A stretch of 64,000 bases of DNA, taken from NCBI GenBank assembly GCA_037833965.1, contig AP031354.1, positions 15,168,001 through 15,232,000 on the forward strand, in the 5' to 3' direction. Made by a program: the position numbers and the translations under genes. Shown one piece after another: positions 46,510 to 59,473 of this stretch; the first letter of the stretch is position 1, and the number at the start of each line of letters is the position of its first letter. This DNA comes from Marchantia polymorpha subsp. ruderalis. Taxonomy: Eukaryota; Streptophyta; Marchantiopsida; Marchantiales; Marchantiaceae. The notes beneath the pieces are model-generated. The model saw only the letters and a program-made list of their open reading frames with translations. It had not been told where the DNA came from and did not search any database.

Positions 46510-49455
46510 GCGCAAGACTGCTGACAAAAGGGGAGCTTATCATATTGCGCGAGACGAGAAAAGTATTCTACTCGCCCATTATCTAACAGAAACTTCCAAC
46601 ACCTTTTGCTTGCCCACAGGTGTGCCGGATGGCTTCCGATACATGTGTACAGTTGCTGCTCCATCACCCGCAGTGCCAACAACCCACATGAGGAACATGG
46701 AACAGCCCTCCTTCCACTCACCGGAAGGCAGCCTGGGCTGCGCATTTGCTCTCAGAAACATAAAAGGGCCCGAGGTGGAGTCCCCATTCAACAACGACAC
46801 GGTCAGCTCGGCATGTTCCATTGGCAGTCAGTCCAGTCGCTGGGCGGAAATCTGGCTGACCCGAGTGTGGGAGTGTATTGCACAATTTGTAAATGGGAAA
46901 TCGTTCACATATTTACATGAGGACAGACGTCCTCACTCGGGAAATCGGTCAGAACGCGAACTCTAATGTACATGAGCCTCGCATATGCACACATATATAA
47001 TAGTTGTTGTTGTAGATACAGCTAAGGTTTCGAACAGTGTGCCGCTTTTCATAATTATCCGCAGAGTGATGATATGTAGAAGTCTTGGCGTATCCCGGCG
47101 CCCTCCTTCGCTCCGCGTGGCTTCGCAATCGCAGTCCTCCACGATGACTACACAGGGCTTCGGCCCAGGTCACTATGACCTTCCTGTACACGCCGCGGCC
47201 ACAGAAACTACCAAATGAGGAATAATGCATGCGGGTCTCATCGAATCGAACGCAGCTGCGCACTCTTACGGTCTACGAGGTCCATGGTCAGTGCAGACAG
47301 CATTCAAATAGAACTTCTCCCCGTCGGTTCTCCGAGGCGTCCAATGTCACATCGTGGTTGCATGCTTACGGAACAAGGTTGCCCTGTGATGGATGTGTAA
47401 CTTCACGGACAGGACGCCCGCCACGGGACGAGGCAGGTTGACATTCGGCCCCCCCAGGTCGGATTACTGTCAACCCCAAAGGATTCAACGGCCTGCGCGT
47501 CTATCCCCTCCCCTGCGACCGAACAGTGCTCGGTCTAGCTCTGACTTTTTTGCTCGCCTTGGTACGTGAATGCTTGCGCCCTTCCCTCCTTTCGGAACTG
47601 ACATGTGCTTGTCACTCCCGCGGAGTAGGACCTCCGGGGAAATTGCGCTTCCGTTCTCTGTTGACATTCCAGCCTCATCCTGTAGATGCAACTTTCACGA
47701 AAGGCTTTCTCGTGATCGAGGCGAAAAAATCTAGTGTCAACGAGTTTGGCTGTAGGTGCGCGCAGACCCAATTCACACGTTTAACGCGTGAGCTCGTGTG
47801 CATGTCCACGAAATCCACAGCCTAAGTCGTTTGTCTCCTGATTTCAAAACACATTTTTCGACTGAGACACTTTATCCGGGGTCCTTGTTCAACAGCGAAA
47901 GTTCTCTCTTGCAATAGAGGTATAATGTAATACCTCTTTAAGCTCATAAAAGCTAGCATACGACTTTCCGTAAAGCCTTTGCTTTCTATTCGCTGGCTGA
48001 TGGTTCGAGATGTTCTAAAAAGGAGGCGACCGGGGTGATGTTCCGGAGATTTACGACTCTTTCTTCAACCTAGAGGTGTACGGGTTCACACGCCTCGGAC
48101 AGCTTCGGAGTTCAGACAGGAGTTCGTCCAGAAGGGGAACTCACATGCTAGATCTTTCTTCATCTTCGGGGACTATAATATTGACGCCGAGTGCGCACGC
48201 CTGATTGGTTCGCCCAAAAGTGTGGCATGGAAACAGCTCCTTCAAAAAGCTCCCTCTCCTACGGACATTACATCCTCACGATAGAACTAGGGGAATATGA
48301 TGAGAAACATCACGGGGAAGGACGGGATGAAAAGTCTCGGCAGGCGCAGGGACACGGAGGTTTTGGATAAACAGGAATAATAGTCTTTACACGTAGACGC
48401 AGAAGCCTGCGTCCAACAGCCGGAGAAACCAATGCATTGGCTTCTTAGCAAAAATGCTACGCGTAAACCACCAATCTGCTGGAGGTTGATGACCACTTCA
48501 ACAAGTTATAAGCCGAGTACATTCTTCTGAAGTAGTTTCTGGTTTCCGCATCCCAAGTCCCTATAATTTGGGTCCGAAGTGCATACCACATGACATTTCA
48601 GCATGTCAACAGATGCAACCTTGATTAAGTGGGTGGCACTGCACCTTAAGAACGGGATCTCCGCGCATAAACTTTCCATGCACGGCGAGCCGTAATCTTA
48701 TTGTTGTCTTCACAGTTCCTTGCATTGCTCTAGGGAGAACTTTAGAACAAACATGGTGATGGGGACGCGCGTTCATTACGGAGCCAACACTTTCCAGATG
48801 ATCCAACTGTTGTATTGTTCACGTCCTAGGTTCCCGAATTCCACATGCAAGTTACAAGGCTCCTCTCCGTATTTTAGTTTGAAGATAATAAAAAACATCA
48901 GAATTCATTCTCGCAGACCAGGCGACCATCTTGGCAACGGAGTTCACTTGAAAAAGACTTTAGATCGGACTTGGTAAAGAGGGTGGGTAAGAAGCATGCA
49001 GAGGAAATTGGCTTGCGCTAAAGGGCAAACCATACAAGGACCCCCTACACCAGGAGGTAACTTTCTTCACAATGCACCCAAATGTAGTCCAAATAAAGTA
49101 AAGACTGGAAAGGGTTTCATTGATGCGACGAAAAGGTCTCGGGTAAAAAAAACTCTAGGGTGGACAGAAGGGTAGAGGTGGTTCAACCGTTCGCTCAGGT
49201 TTCAAACTCAAGGAGCAAATTCCATCAGGTTGCGTCATGTGCAAGTTGTCGGGTCAAAAGAATGGTCAGCGTACCTTTGAGACGGGGTTCAAACTTGAAG
49301 CTCTGGATGGAAAGATATGTACAAACTCAAGCGTTTGTCCCATTGCTTAGAGTAGATGGCACTCTGCAAAATAGGAAGAAATGATGATTGTCAAATTGGT
49401 AGCTGCAACGAGAACCAACAGCAGTCTATTTCATCACCGGACAAGGTGGGGAAGA
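46510..49455. other. 3' flank of SH2 gene, no other gene recognised
   Basis: Only short frames on both strands. The SH2 gene's 3' UTR is expected at the right end, running leftward from 49461. I could not place its polyadenylation site. Confidence 0.45.
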
Positions 49456-49461
49456 AGGGAT

Positions 49462-52400
49462 TTACTTGCATAGCTGCTTAAGCTCTGGCTGTGACAGGAG
49501 TTGCTCGGGTAAAGGCCTCTCGCCAGGATTGAATCTGTAAGTACAGATAAAAGTTTAAATACCTGCCCAAGAAGACGTGTATAGGCTAATCTGCACGTTA
49601 AAACTGCGAATGTAGAGGCAGAACTACTACGAAGTGCGAAGCGAATGCATCAAACGGGGAGACATACAGGTTAATGGAAGGTGATATAGACATCTGCAAT
49701 GCTCGACAAATATGAGATAGACAGGCAATTATCAAACCAAGAAGAACGGAGAGACTTCCAAAAAAAAACTCACCCTGAACCTTCGTCGAGTGACAACAGC
49801 TTGTGATTGATCCTCAGATCGTGTCCTACATAGCTTACAACCAGGGCACCTGCATCAGGATGAGGCCAGAAACGAGAGCAGGCAAATCGAAGTAGAAATG
49901 TTCCAGGCTTGGCCATTGACTCTGAACTCCTGAGCAGAAGAGCTTCCACCTCCTCCTTATAGATCATTCCCTCGATCCACTTGGGCTCCTCATTATCCCA
50001 TATAGCACGAACTTGGGAGGACCTTAGGGTCAGGGCTATTGGATAGATCCAACTCCATAGACTGTCAAACTGTTCCCTAGTGACGAAGTCACCGCAACCT
50101 GCTACGCGATTGAGAAATTCTTTGTCCTGCACAAAGAAACCTAGCAACATTCAGCCTCTTTCTTCCTGGTTTTCCATCGAGTTCTGCGGGTAACAGAGAA
50201 ACAAAATTTTTCCACATTCATCTTAAAAGACGTTCCCCACATACCTTGATAGACAACATTCGTTGAACACTGGAGATTTTAGTGAATCTCTCTTCAACAC
50301 AAGAAATCACTTGCGTCCAAAGTGGGGGAAGTGATTTTCTTGTGGCTTCTGACCAAACTTCATTCGCTTCCAATATGAGACTTTTAGATATCATTATTTG
50401 ATATCTGTTCCAAAATTCCTGCTGTCAGATATTTCCTTGAAACTATTCATGGACAAACCTGAAAACAAAATTTCAACAAAACAAGAGACTTCTGAAGTTG
50501 AAAACAACTTGTTAACTTACCCATCATGTCGACATCCGGTACAATGGGATACACGTGCAGCCAACTCAGCAAGCTCTTGGTCACCGTGATTCACGATGAA
50601 TAACTTCAGAAATGCAGTGCGGCCTTGTATGTTTTCGAGACAGTATTTAAAAACCAGAAAATCGGACAAGGGAGACGATGGATTCCGTGAAAGTGGACTC
50701 TCAACTCGACCTGTGAATTTATGTCTCCCTTCCCGATGAACCTCATGCTTGGTACCATAATCAGCAGCAACTCCCGGTACATCGAGTCTCGGGGTCCCCC
50801 CAGAGTTTCCCGAGTAAGCAGATGGCAACTTCAGCGGGGCAGTGGCCAAAGTCGCTGCAGGATGAATTAGCCACTGTGACCGACCGTCTCCACTCACTGC
50901 ATAGCCATTTGTCCGAGTGTCCAGTGTAGGTGAGTGTATGGCTCCTCCACGACTATTAATCAGAACTGGAACAGCAGGTTTTTCAACCCCAGTTCGATTT
51001 CGTTTGTGATATGGTCCATTGGCAGAAGGAGCAGCACTAGATCCATTGCAGATACTGTCCACCTCTGTTGTGATCGTCTCTTCGGCATTCGGCGAAATCG
51101 CGCCCTCCTGAGGAAATGCGGCGGAGTGTGGTCGCTTGTAAGGTGCAGCAGGAGCTCGATGGTTTCGATTTCGAGAGACGCACCTGATAGGCCGAGAAAA
51201 GGCTCTCAAAAATGGGTATTTTGGTGTACTCGGAGAGTCGAAGCAAACACGGAAGAGCCGATTGTCGCATTTCGAGGAGAGCTACATATGACCAATCACA
51301 TAACAACAGTTAGAAGATACCAACTGCTTACACATTTCTAAACATTGTAGATAAAGATGTGAGCGAAACAGGCAACTTTTGAATTGCTGAAGAGGGAACG
51401 CTGACGAATAAGTATTTTAAAGGAAGATGCTCCAAAGCACATACTGCGGGGGTATCCTCGTCTCTGTTTTATGTACAGGAACATAGATTTTGGACGAGAT
51501 AAGTAAGTCCTATTGAAGCTATTAAACATACGCTTTAACATGAAAAGAGACATCTGATGAAGATATACCCGTCTAGTATACCTCAATCCCATTCACAACA
51601 CATGATCTATAAAGAATCACAAAACAGATATATTGCAAGCTTCCAACTCAGAATCCCAAATCATTGATATTTCCGACCCCAGAACCTATGAGTTCGGAAA
51701 TACCAACGATGTAATTGCAATTCTCGGAGCCAGTTTCTTAGCAGCAAAATAGTAATTATAGACAGCAAACGTTAGTTACGAAATCTTAAATATGGTAAGA
51801 TTTCGTAACCTTACCATATTTAAGTACTGATTTCTTTTTGAGTCTAAGTAAGGATTACCAGCCATCAGCCACCTTGAGATTAGACTTCAAAGGTAGGACC
51901 TCAGGTTCAAGTTTGAGCCATTGTTTCTATTTACATATATCCACCTTGATAATTTCCTCAGTTACTCATTACAACTTTGAATGAGCGAGTGCTGAGAAAT
52001 GGGGTGGAGTTAACACTCCAGCTGAAATTCGAATTGGACTCAATTCAAGTGTGGGGAGTGAATTTACAGAGTTCTAACCTCAGTGTTGCTGGTCATAGCC
52101 CACCTGATGGTGGAGGGGAGTGGTAGCAAGCTATGGCTTATATACGAGAGTAAATAGGAGCATCACGCACTGCTGGCGATACATCAGGAAGATATCCTAA
52201 TCAACAGCTGCAACAGAATAGAATACGGAAACAATATCCTGAAACACGATATTATCTACTCTAAATACATCACTGACCTGTGATATTTTCAACTTGAAAG
52301 AAGCACGACCGTGAACTAGTTTTATTGGTCGCTCCGTTGATGGGAATTCCACTCCATCGAAAGTCGTCAAAAGTGGAGCCTCCGCATCATCCTTCGGCTT

Positions 52401-55232
52401 TTCTACCGGTAAGTTGGAATCCGAATACACGAGGGAAGCAACTAACTGTTTCATGGAGGAGGAGCAAAAGTGAATAACCCAGTTAAGGCCAACTCGTAGT
52501 AACTCTCTCTAAATAAGCATCCCAGTAAGGGGCTGAACAACACAAGTTTGTGGCAGAACATTTGAGACAAGTCATAAAATATTTGAAAAGATGAATAGAT
52601 TGAGAGTAGAAAACAAGTACCTCCATTTCCTTGTGAATGGATCGACCCAGAGCATCCAAAAGGGCCACATCAAGGGCAAAGTTTCGACGACATGATGCCT
52701 GAAAAAACAAATGCAAAGTTTGACGGCTGAATTGTCCATTCATTCACCGGGTAGAATGTTTCTCGATGTACGTCTTTTAGGGCATGTCTATCTTATGAAT
52801 ATCAGATTCTATTTTTGAGGTAATCTCGGGTATAAACCAGCAGAATCGACTACAATAAGGATGTGTTGTCGGAAGAAATCTTCATGGATCACTCTGAAAT
52901 TGCTGCTTAATCCAAGCTCTGAAATGGCTGACCTGGAGCACTAAAAGCGTGAACATTTTCTTTCAGATAAAGTTGGCTGTAATGCACCCAACAAACACAA
53001 TTACGCTGATATTTACGGTGGCAGTCCAAACAATCAACTCGCAAATATTCAATTAGGAAACAAGATGATGTTGGTTTCCAATAATACAGACCTTCCATTC
53101 TAGGAACTGAGGGTCAAAGCTGTTTGATCCAGGACTAATATTCTGTCGTCTAAATTAGCTTTTCTTCCTAGTGTCCTCTCTCATTTAGTAGCAGCTTGTG
53201 GGGAATGGGGATTGCACATGACGAAATCTATGGATGACTGACATAACACCACAGCAGTGCGATTTAATGGAAAACTCATAGATAAACCTAGTTACTAAAC
53301 GTCCTAGTAGCCGTTCAAAAAACGCAGTCTGCCAAGCAATGAAAAAAAATGTGCACCCCCTTTTTTTTCTCTTACGGCTATCAACATGGAAAATACGATG
53401 AGGTTCTACAAAAGGGACAAATTACTCCTGCAAATTCCAACATGAAGTTCAACATCTGACCATCAGAAATCTTCCAAGAAAAATTGGCTCGTAGAATTAC
53501 AATTTTCTTCTCGTTCACTAACGATACAGAACAAGGGGGCATCCCACAAATAATAAAATATGACGTTTGAGTAATATGACATATTTGCTCGACAGAAGCT
53601 TACGCACATGATAGCACCAAGTTGGCAACACCTAAAATTTGGACTGGACAAGAGGACAACATCTACAGAACTGTGTGGAAGGTGCAAATGTCTTACCTTG
53701 CCACCAACGACGCTCCACGATCCATCTCCACCTTCTTCGACTTCATGGTCATCAGTGGCACCAGACGTGCCTTCAAGTAAAAGCTCCAAAGGTGGATTCT
53801 GCATGGAGCATCCAACATCCTGAAGATTACTATTGAGCCCTGGTTTTGATGAAGTGCCTTGACTGAGTAACCCCGATACTATATATAGAACGTTTACTAT
53901 AACATACTGTCAAAATTCCATAATACTATAGCTCTAGAAAACAAACGTAGAGATGAGCAGAACACACCTTGACATAATGGTTTGTTACAGTTGGTTGAGG
54001 GAGCATCCGTACGAGGTAGGCAAAAGCCTGGACAGGCGAACCTGCAGACAGGCCTGATCCTCCACGGAGAAGAACTTCTTCCTTCTCTCCTGTTTCGCTC
54101 TCACCGAAAGCAGGCAATGGAAGGCGCTTTTCACCGACAATTACTCCATCTATGTGCAGACGAGCGATATCCGACCCAATCTGCAGTCACGAATTTGTAA
54201 CTTGAGACGAGATGGGACATTCACAGTCGCCGGATACGGTGCACTTAGTCTCATCCTCACCACGAATCCTCCTTTGATTAGGACTTAGAACTTGGTCCTG
54301 AGTGTATAAACTAAAAGTCCACGGGCATCCAACAGGGCGATGGACTACATTGTATATCTACCATCTTTTGACTTTCCCTTCCTTTCCCTTCTACTGGATG
54401 CCAGTTCTTCGAGTATGACATTTGACTAACTACGACAACCATTCAGATGAAGGTTAAAGACCTGATGACCGTACATTGCACAGCAATGTCCGGTCAGCTC
54501 GCGAGCTTAAAGGGAAACAAAGGAGCCAGTAAGGCACATTCCAGCTTTCAAGAGAAAGCCATCATGGGCCGACAACACTTCAACCATTACAAAGAATGTA
54601 CGTACCTCACAACCCACGTGCACCCATTTCTCGATGTTACATGGTTTCTCCGCAAGCAACACGTCCATATCGTTTGAAATTTCGGCATCATCACCCTCTG
54701 GATGCAAGCCATGTAAGGCCAACTTACGATCTGTATCCAGCGTGAGGAAAGGCACGGCTCGGACATCATCCAGCTGACCCTGAGTTCGGAACATGAGGGC
54801 CAGAACTGTCAGATAACTAACTTGTCAAAAACCACAAACATACTCCTCCGTCATGGGAAGTTCAACAAATGAGACCCATCGTAACCTGCTTGCCGAGCAC
54901 ACGCGTGAAACTGCAAAAACCTTCGTGAAGTTCAAACATGCACAATGCAGATGCCACGCGTCACTGATAACGTCGTGGAGAGCAACAGGAGAGGCTGAAC
55001 AAGCCCACAACTGCACTACCTCAAATTGATCACCACATAGATTATTGAGGCTGACCTTTGTTCCTTGTCGTATGATTATGCCAGGAAGACTGCTCTTGAG
55101 AAGATACAGCCAAAAGCATAGAGTGTGCGTCTCATGTTCCGGTGAACCTCCTCTCCGAAAGCTCAACGACAATGAGTCCAACTGCAGATAGTCATCGTCG
55201 CCGAATACGGCACCCGAACTCTTCGTACACAT
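49462..55232 (-). CDS. Plant STAT-type linker-SH2 protein, 10 exons, 751 aa
   Basis: Plant SH2 protein of the Arabidopsis SHA/SHB type (STAT-like linker plus SH2), a potential phosphotyrosine reader. Exons in transcript order: 55232-55056, 54779-54606, 54180-53968, 53819-53697, 52698-52621, 52445-52278, 51281-50521, 50380-50245, 50126-49774, 49534-49462. All introns are GT..AG and phases agree. Residues about 1-188 form a lectin-like beta-sandwich segment (TLCFWLYLL near 38; CNIEKWVHVGCEIGSDIARL near 105). A STAT-DNA-binding-like segment follows (CDNRLFRVCFDSP near 316), then a long polar linker. A helical linker (about 566-660) leads into SH2 at about 660-728, where GTFLLRF supplies the betaB5 arginine (Arg690) and WPHPDAGALVVSYVGHDL follows, as in plant members. 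The C-terminus is ELKQLCK. ATG 55232 gives the family-like N-terminus; a longer in-frame extension upstream has no ATG. One intron (51282-52277) holds an unusual inverted structure. Confidence 0.93.
51775..51824. repeat. 50-bp A-B-A'-B' inverted structure in SH2 gene intron
   Basis: Four contiguous blocks: A GTTACGAAAT (51775-51784), B CTTAAATATGGTAAG (51785-51799), A' ATTTCGTAAC (51800-51809), B' CTTACCATATTTAAG (51810-51824). A' and B' are the exact reverse complements of A and B, in the same order, with no spacers. The A/A' stem and the B/B' stem are mutually exclusive unless they form a pseudoknot. It lies in the intron between the exons ending at 52278 and starting at 51281. Confidence 0.95.
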
Positions 55233-55267
55233 AGCTGCGACGTGATAGGAACTTCCGAAGTTGAAAG

Positions 55268-55273
55268 TCACAT
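55268..55273 (-). promoter_or_regulatory. Minimal uORF (ATG-TGA) in SH2 gene leader
   Basis: ATG is directly followed by TGA, 35 bases before the SH2 protein start. Such start-stop elements can stall ribosomes. Its relevance depends on this segment being in the mature leader. Confidence 0.45.
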
Positions 55274-55278
55274 GTACT

Positions 55279-55326
55279 TCACGAAGCCTTGGCACAGGTG
55301 TACTCTTGTGACATAAGCAAGGGCAT
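55279..55326 (-). promoter_or_regulatory. 15-codon uORF in SH2 gene leader
   Basis: ATG at 55326 opens MPLLMSQEYTCAKAS and stops at TGA, 46 bases before the main ATG. A second in-frame ATG at codon 5 would give a shorter version. Together with the ATG-TGA element it makes the leader look repressive to translation. An acceptor-like ACATATGCAG at about 55494 suggests this leader exon begins there. Confidence 0.45.
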
Positions 55327-57130
55327 TATACCCTGTCCGTCAATCTGTATCACATCGATCACACAGCGCTACTTGCGCAAAAAATGTGTAATTCCCGACT
55401 TGTGCGCCGGGACGTGCGTAGAATCGCACACCACTACACAAACGGTACTTTCTATTGACTCCACCGGCCGATCGAGGAATCGAAGAGACCCTGCATATGT
55501 AAATTATGAGTGAGAAAAGAGCAGAGTTTGGGAAAGAAGGTATGAATTCGCGTTGACCGGGTCATGAAAGATTATTCAAATTCAGCAGGTCCTTCCAAGA
55601 CGCCCACAATACCAGGCCCATCACAACCGAAATGCAATATTTGAGGCGAACTGATCTTTCTGATCTCTACACCAGTCCGGCTCGAAGGCCACATTCCCAG
55701 GAAAAAAAGATGTGCAGCGTTTTTCCCCACCGAAGTGCGTGCAGAAGACATTCGACACCCTTGTACGTTCGAGAAAGACCAGGGACGTCCAAATTCCCCC
55801 CACAATCTTGAAAAGCGGATAAAATCGACCTGCTTCGCCCCACCCGCTCGTCCTTCCATCATTTTTCTGCAACACAAAATCTCAGGGCCTCAGACAATTG
55901 CCCGACAACAAGACCACCACCGTGCAAGCACCCAAAGGCCGCACTCGAGTAAACCGAGTCCCAAACAATCCACACACGATCACCACCACCACCTCCCCCT
56001 CCTCTCTCTCACAGCTGGGAACCGCCCCAGCTACAAAAGGAAAAACCCCTCGACTCGAGCACAGGCTCCCGACGACGACCACGATGTTCATCGAGTCCAA
56101 TTGCACATCTCAAGCCTCCCCTGGGGAGCATCAGAGCTCCCCAGAAAACGGGAGAAAAAAATTTCAACACCGCAACTCAAAGCTCAGGCACTGACTGACT
56201 GGCCTTCGTCCTCGTACCTGAGCACCGGGAACGCCGACGAAGAGATCTAATCAGGTGCAGCACTGAGTCAGACAACGGCTGAGCGCGACGAAAACAGACC
56301 CCGGCCAGCCTCCCCGCGCTGCCGGCGTCGTCGCTGTTGGTGCCAATGTACCAGCACACAGAGAGCGTGGGACGAAAAGACAATGGCAGTGGGCAGTGGC
56401 AGTAGCAGCGCTGCTGCTGCTGGCGGGCGGGCGGGCTGGCTGTCTTCCTGTTGGCCTGGTCTCGCTCTCGCTCGCAAAGCTCCGCTCGCTCAACAGTCTG
56501 CGCATGAATGACCACACCAGACGACGACGATACGAGACGAAACGAAACGAAAGCAGCCCACAAGCGAACAGAAAGAGAGAGCGGTAGCCGGGGCCAGCCA
56601 GCCAGCCAGCAACCAACAACAGCTTCGCAACAACAACGGAACGCAGCAGCAGCAGCAGAAGGACGGAAGGACGCAGCGGCAGCAGGCAGCAGGCACAGAC
56701 CTCCTCTTCGCAACCGGGAGTATGCATTGCCTACGAGGCGACGACTGGGACGAGCCCGGTGCTGACCACCCAGAATGCAGGACATTCGGATTGCTGACCG
56801 GCGCGGTCTGGGCCGCTGCTCTCATGCCCATGCCCATGCATGCATGCTCGACTCCATGCGGCGGTCTCATCTCGTTCATTACATGTCCGGTAGTTACAGG
56901 CCAGACGGGTTGCTCTTCCTCGACTTATCTCTTTCGAGATACAAAGTAAACAGACATGCATCGGCCCCTGCAGAAGAATTTCACTCGAGGAAACTTGGAA
57001 GAAACAATTATCGCAGGGATGGGTTTTGTTGGTACATAATATAATGAGGTTGGCATGCCCGCTTTCCATATTTCTTGATTTTGAACCGATAGATCTTTCC
57101 ATAACAATATGCATCCTCATCTCGGAGTCT
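55327..57130 (-). promoter_or_regulatory. Probable leader and promoter region of SH2 gene
   Basis: No independent gene is recognised. Minus-strand frames at 55877-55572 and 55875-55621 overlap and look like leader sequence. The part at 56.3-56.8 kb is rich in GCA/CAG and GA triplets, giving long serine/cysteine/leucine-rich artefact frames. No TATA box was assigned. Confidence 0.35.
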
Positions 57131-58800
57131 GAAATATACTTCAGATAGATTACATTCTTACGGAGTCTCCCAACAAAGTCGCATTTTGTGATGAAATGGG
57201 ATGAAAATCAAAGTGTACCAAAACTTAATAAATATTTATTGACTTTATTTCATTCTATATCAAATTTCCTATGTTTTTGTTTCACTTTTTGAAGATTATA
57301 TTTAACTTTCTGACCTTTTTACATTACAAAAACTTTGAAGTAAGTATTTAACTTCTTTATTGACAAATTTTGCATCGATTGATATGTGAAATTCTCCTCA
57401 TGCAAAATTGAGATCAAAAAGGAGAATTTTTCATATAGTACATGTCATGATTATAAGATCATCATACATTGTCTTGAATGCATATAAACTTATAGAAATA
57501 TATACAGATTGTGTAGGAAAGACTGTTTTCATGAATGTATACAATTTTGATATATTTGTGGAAAAATACATGACATGTCTAGTCATTTCTTGAAAAAATA
57601 TTACAGTAACCTAGCATTGTCTTTAGTTGATTCAAGAAGACATTTATAAAACCAAAAAAACACATGTCTAGTATAAGCTATTTTCAATAGTAATAAATTT
57701 TACACCCAATATATAAACATATAATTAGAATACTATTAGCTTCTCATAGAAAATGAATAAACATGTGTTTGACTGGCTGGAATTGTGAAGATTTAGGACC
57801 TTGTATTGATTTCAAAAACACACACGTAATCATGATTTAAACTTCCTGATATTTGAGAATCATATACAAAGCAATTATGTTATCGATTGTCAAATATATA
57901 GTTTTTTTGTATACCTGTCAAATCTATACTATTCGTGCATACTCATGATTCAGTGTTTTGAATCTTGCATTCATGATTCTAATGGAATTAAACAATAAAT
58001 ATGCATTTTTTTTTGTTTGAAATGAGTGAAAAAATAGATTAGTATTAAATTTACATCGTACAATCAACAATATTAATTCCATGTAAATTGCTACGACATA
58101 AACAGTACACTCTTGAAATAATTAACTATTCAATTTTGAGTGTTAAGAAAAATAAACAAAAGAAGAATCCTTGTGTTCATTAATTTAAATTTATTCTTAA
58201 CAAAATTTCATAGATTGTTGATGAAATAAATATACATTCTAAATAATATCTATCAATTTTATATATTTTAATATAATCATAAATTAATTTATAATCAAAA
58301 TCTTAATTCATTAATCTAATTTCAAATTTATTTGTAAATTTTAAAACAATATATATCACTATCATACTAAAAGAATTTTAAATCAAGATTCAAAAGCTGA
58401 AAAATTCAAGTCATCACTTCATATCATTAACTGAACTACACTTCTGATTCTCTTAATCTACACTTTAGCCATACGTAAACCAAATCATTGAAATATACAT
58501 ACTTACATACCTAAATACCAAAGAAATGTTATGAAATGATGAAAAAGAATTTTTGATATATAATATTTAAAAGATATTCAAATTTGTTAGTGATTTGAAA
58601 GATGTTGTTTGCATTGAATAACACCTACAGAAGTAACGATTCCATATTGTCTCGATGATATATTACATTACATTGTGAAGAGAGATAGAGAGAGAAACGC
58701 TTGAGAAATGATAAATTCCTCCCATGTTATTTTCCATTAACTCAGAGTATGAGTAGAAGATACGATACTTGTGTATTTATATTTATACAAAACTACGGGT
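57130..58800. other. AT-rich, gene-empty block
   Basis: Strongly A+T-rich with long A and T runs and no useful frame. It separates the SH2 gene promoter side from the WDR83 locus. Confidence 0.7.
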
Positions 58801-58806
58801 ATAAGT

Positions 58807-59473
58807 CTAATCAAGCAATCTGAACATGAAGTCCTCTGGAGAATGAAAAGACCCTCGAAGGGGTTGGCGTAAACAACTAAGACCATTTAGGAGTTTCAAC
58901 CTGAAATGGGTTGACGAGCTCCAGCCCTCGTTGTCCTGGTTCTGGAACATGGGGCCATCAAGTGTTCTGGTGGAAATCTTAACGTAAAGCAGAGGGCGAT
59001 GCTTGTGAGAAAATAGTCCGCGCGGGGCTCAGCCAGTCACGAGACGGTGAGTATTATTGTCAATGCGCCAGCAACCACTTCCGGAGCCAGAGTGAACAAC
59101 GGGTCGTTGAAATCCCGGGGCGTGGCCGTTATGTCGAGGCGCGCTAACTTGCAACCGGCGGTTACGTGCAACCATGCAATGGATGGCATCGTATACCATC
59201 ATGCTGGGATGATGCATGATGGTAGTCGCTCTCAGATGGTAGGTCCGATGCCACATCGGAAGATTCTCCTCTCCAAGATTCTCCTGGACTCTCGACCCTG
59301 TCCGCCAGAAAGCGTTCTAACTGCCGTCGTGTCACCGAAGCGTCGTCGTCGTCGCGGTCGTCCTTCCTGCGAGCCCCGCAGTTCCCCAGGCCCACAGTTC
59401 CCCGGCCGTCTGCCATGGAACGCTTCGAGCTCACTACGGCTCGAGAACGCGGATCGAGTCCACGGGATGCCAT
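58807..59473 (-). CDS. Possible gene divergent from WDR83, unassigned
   Basis: From ATG 59473 a minus-strand frame of 103 residues runs to 59162. Its first 75 residues look like real protein: an acidic patch (KDDRDDDDASVTRRQLERFL) and then ADRVESPGESWRGESSD. Farther along the same strand a second open segment (59001-58807, 64 residues, starting HRPLLYVKISTRTLDGP) is preceded by a good acceptor (TTTTCTCACAAG) and ends in TAG just before AT-rich DNA. I could not decide the donor that would join them; ATGATG|GTATAC and TGCAC|GTAACC are candidates with the wrong phase. The family is not recognised. A shared promoter of about 340 bp would separate it from WDR83. Confidence 0.3.

Noticed and set aside
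45843..46745. 300-codon minus-strand ORF
   Set aside because: Serine, proline and cysteine-rich without a domain; the opposite strand has a more protein-like frame, so this is probably its shadow.
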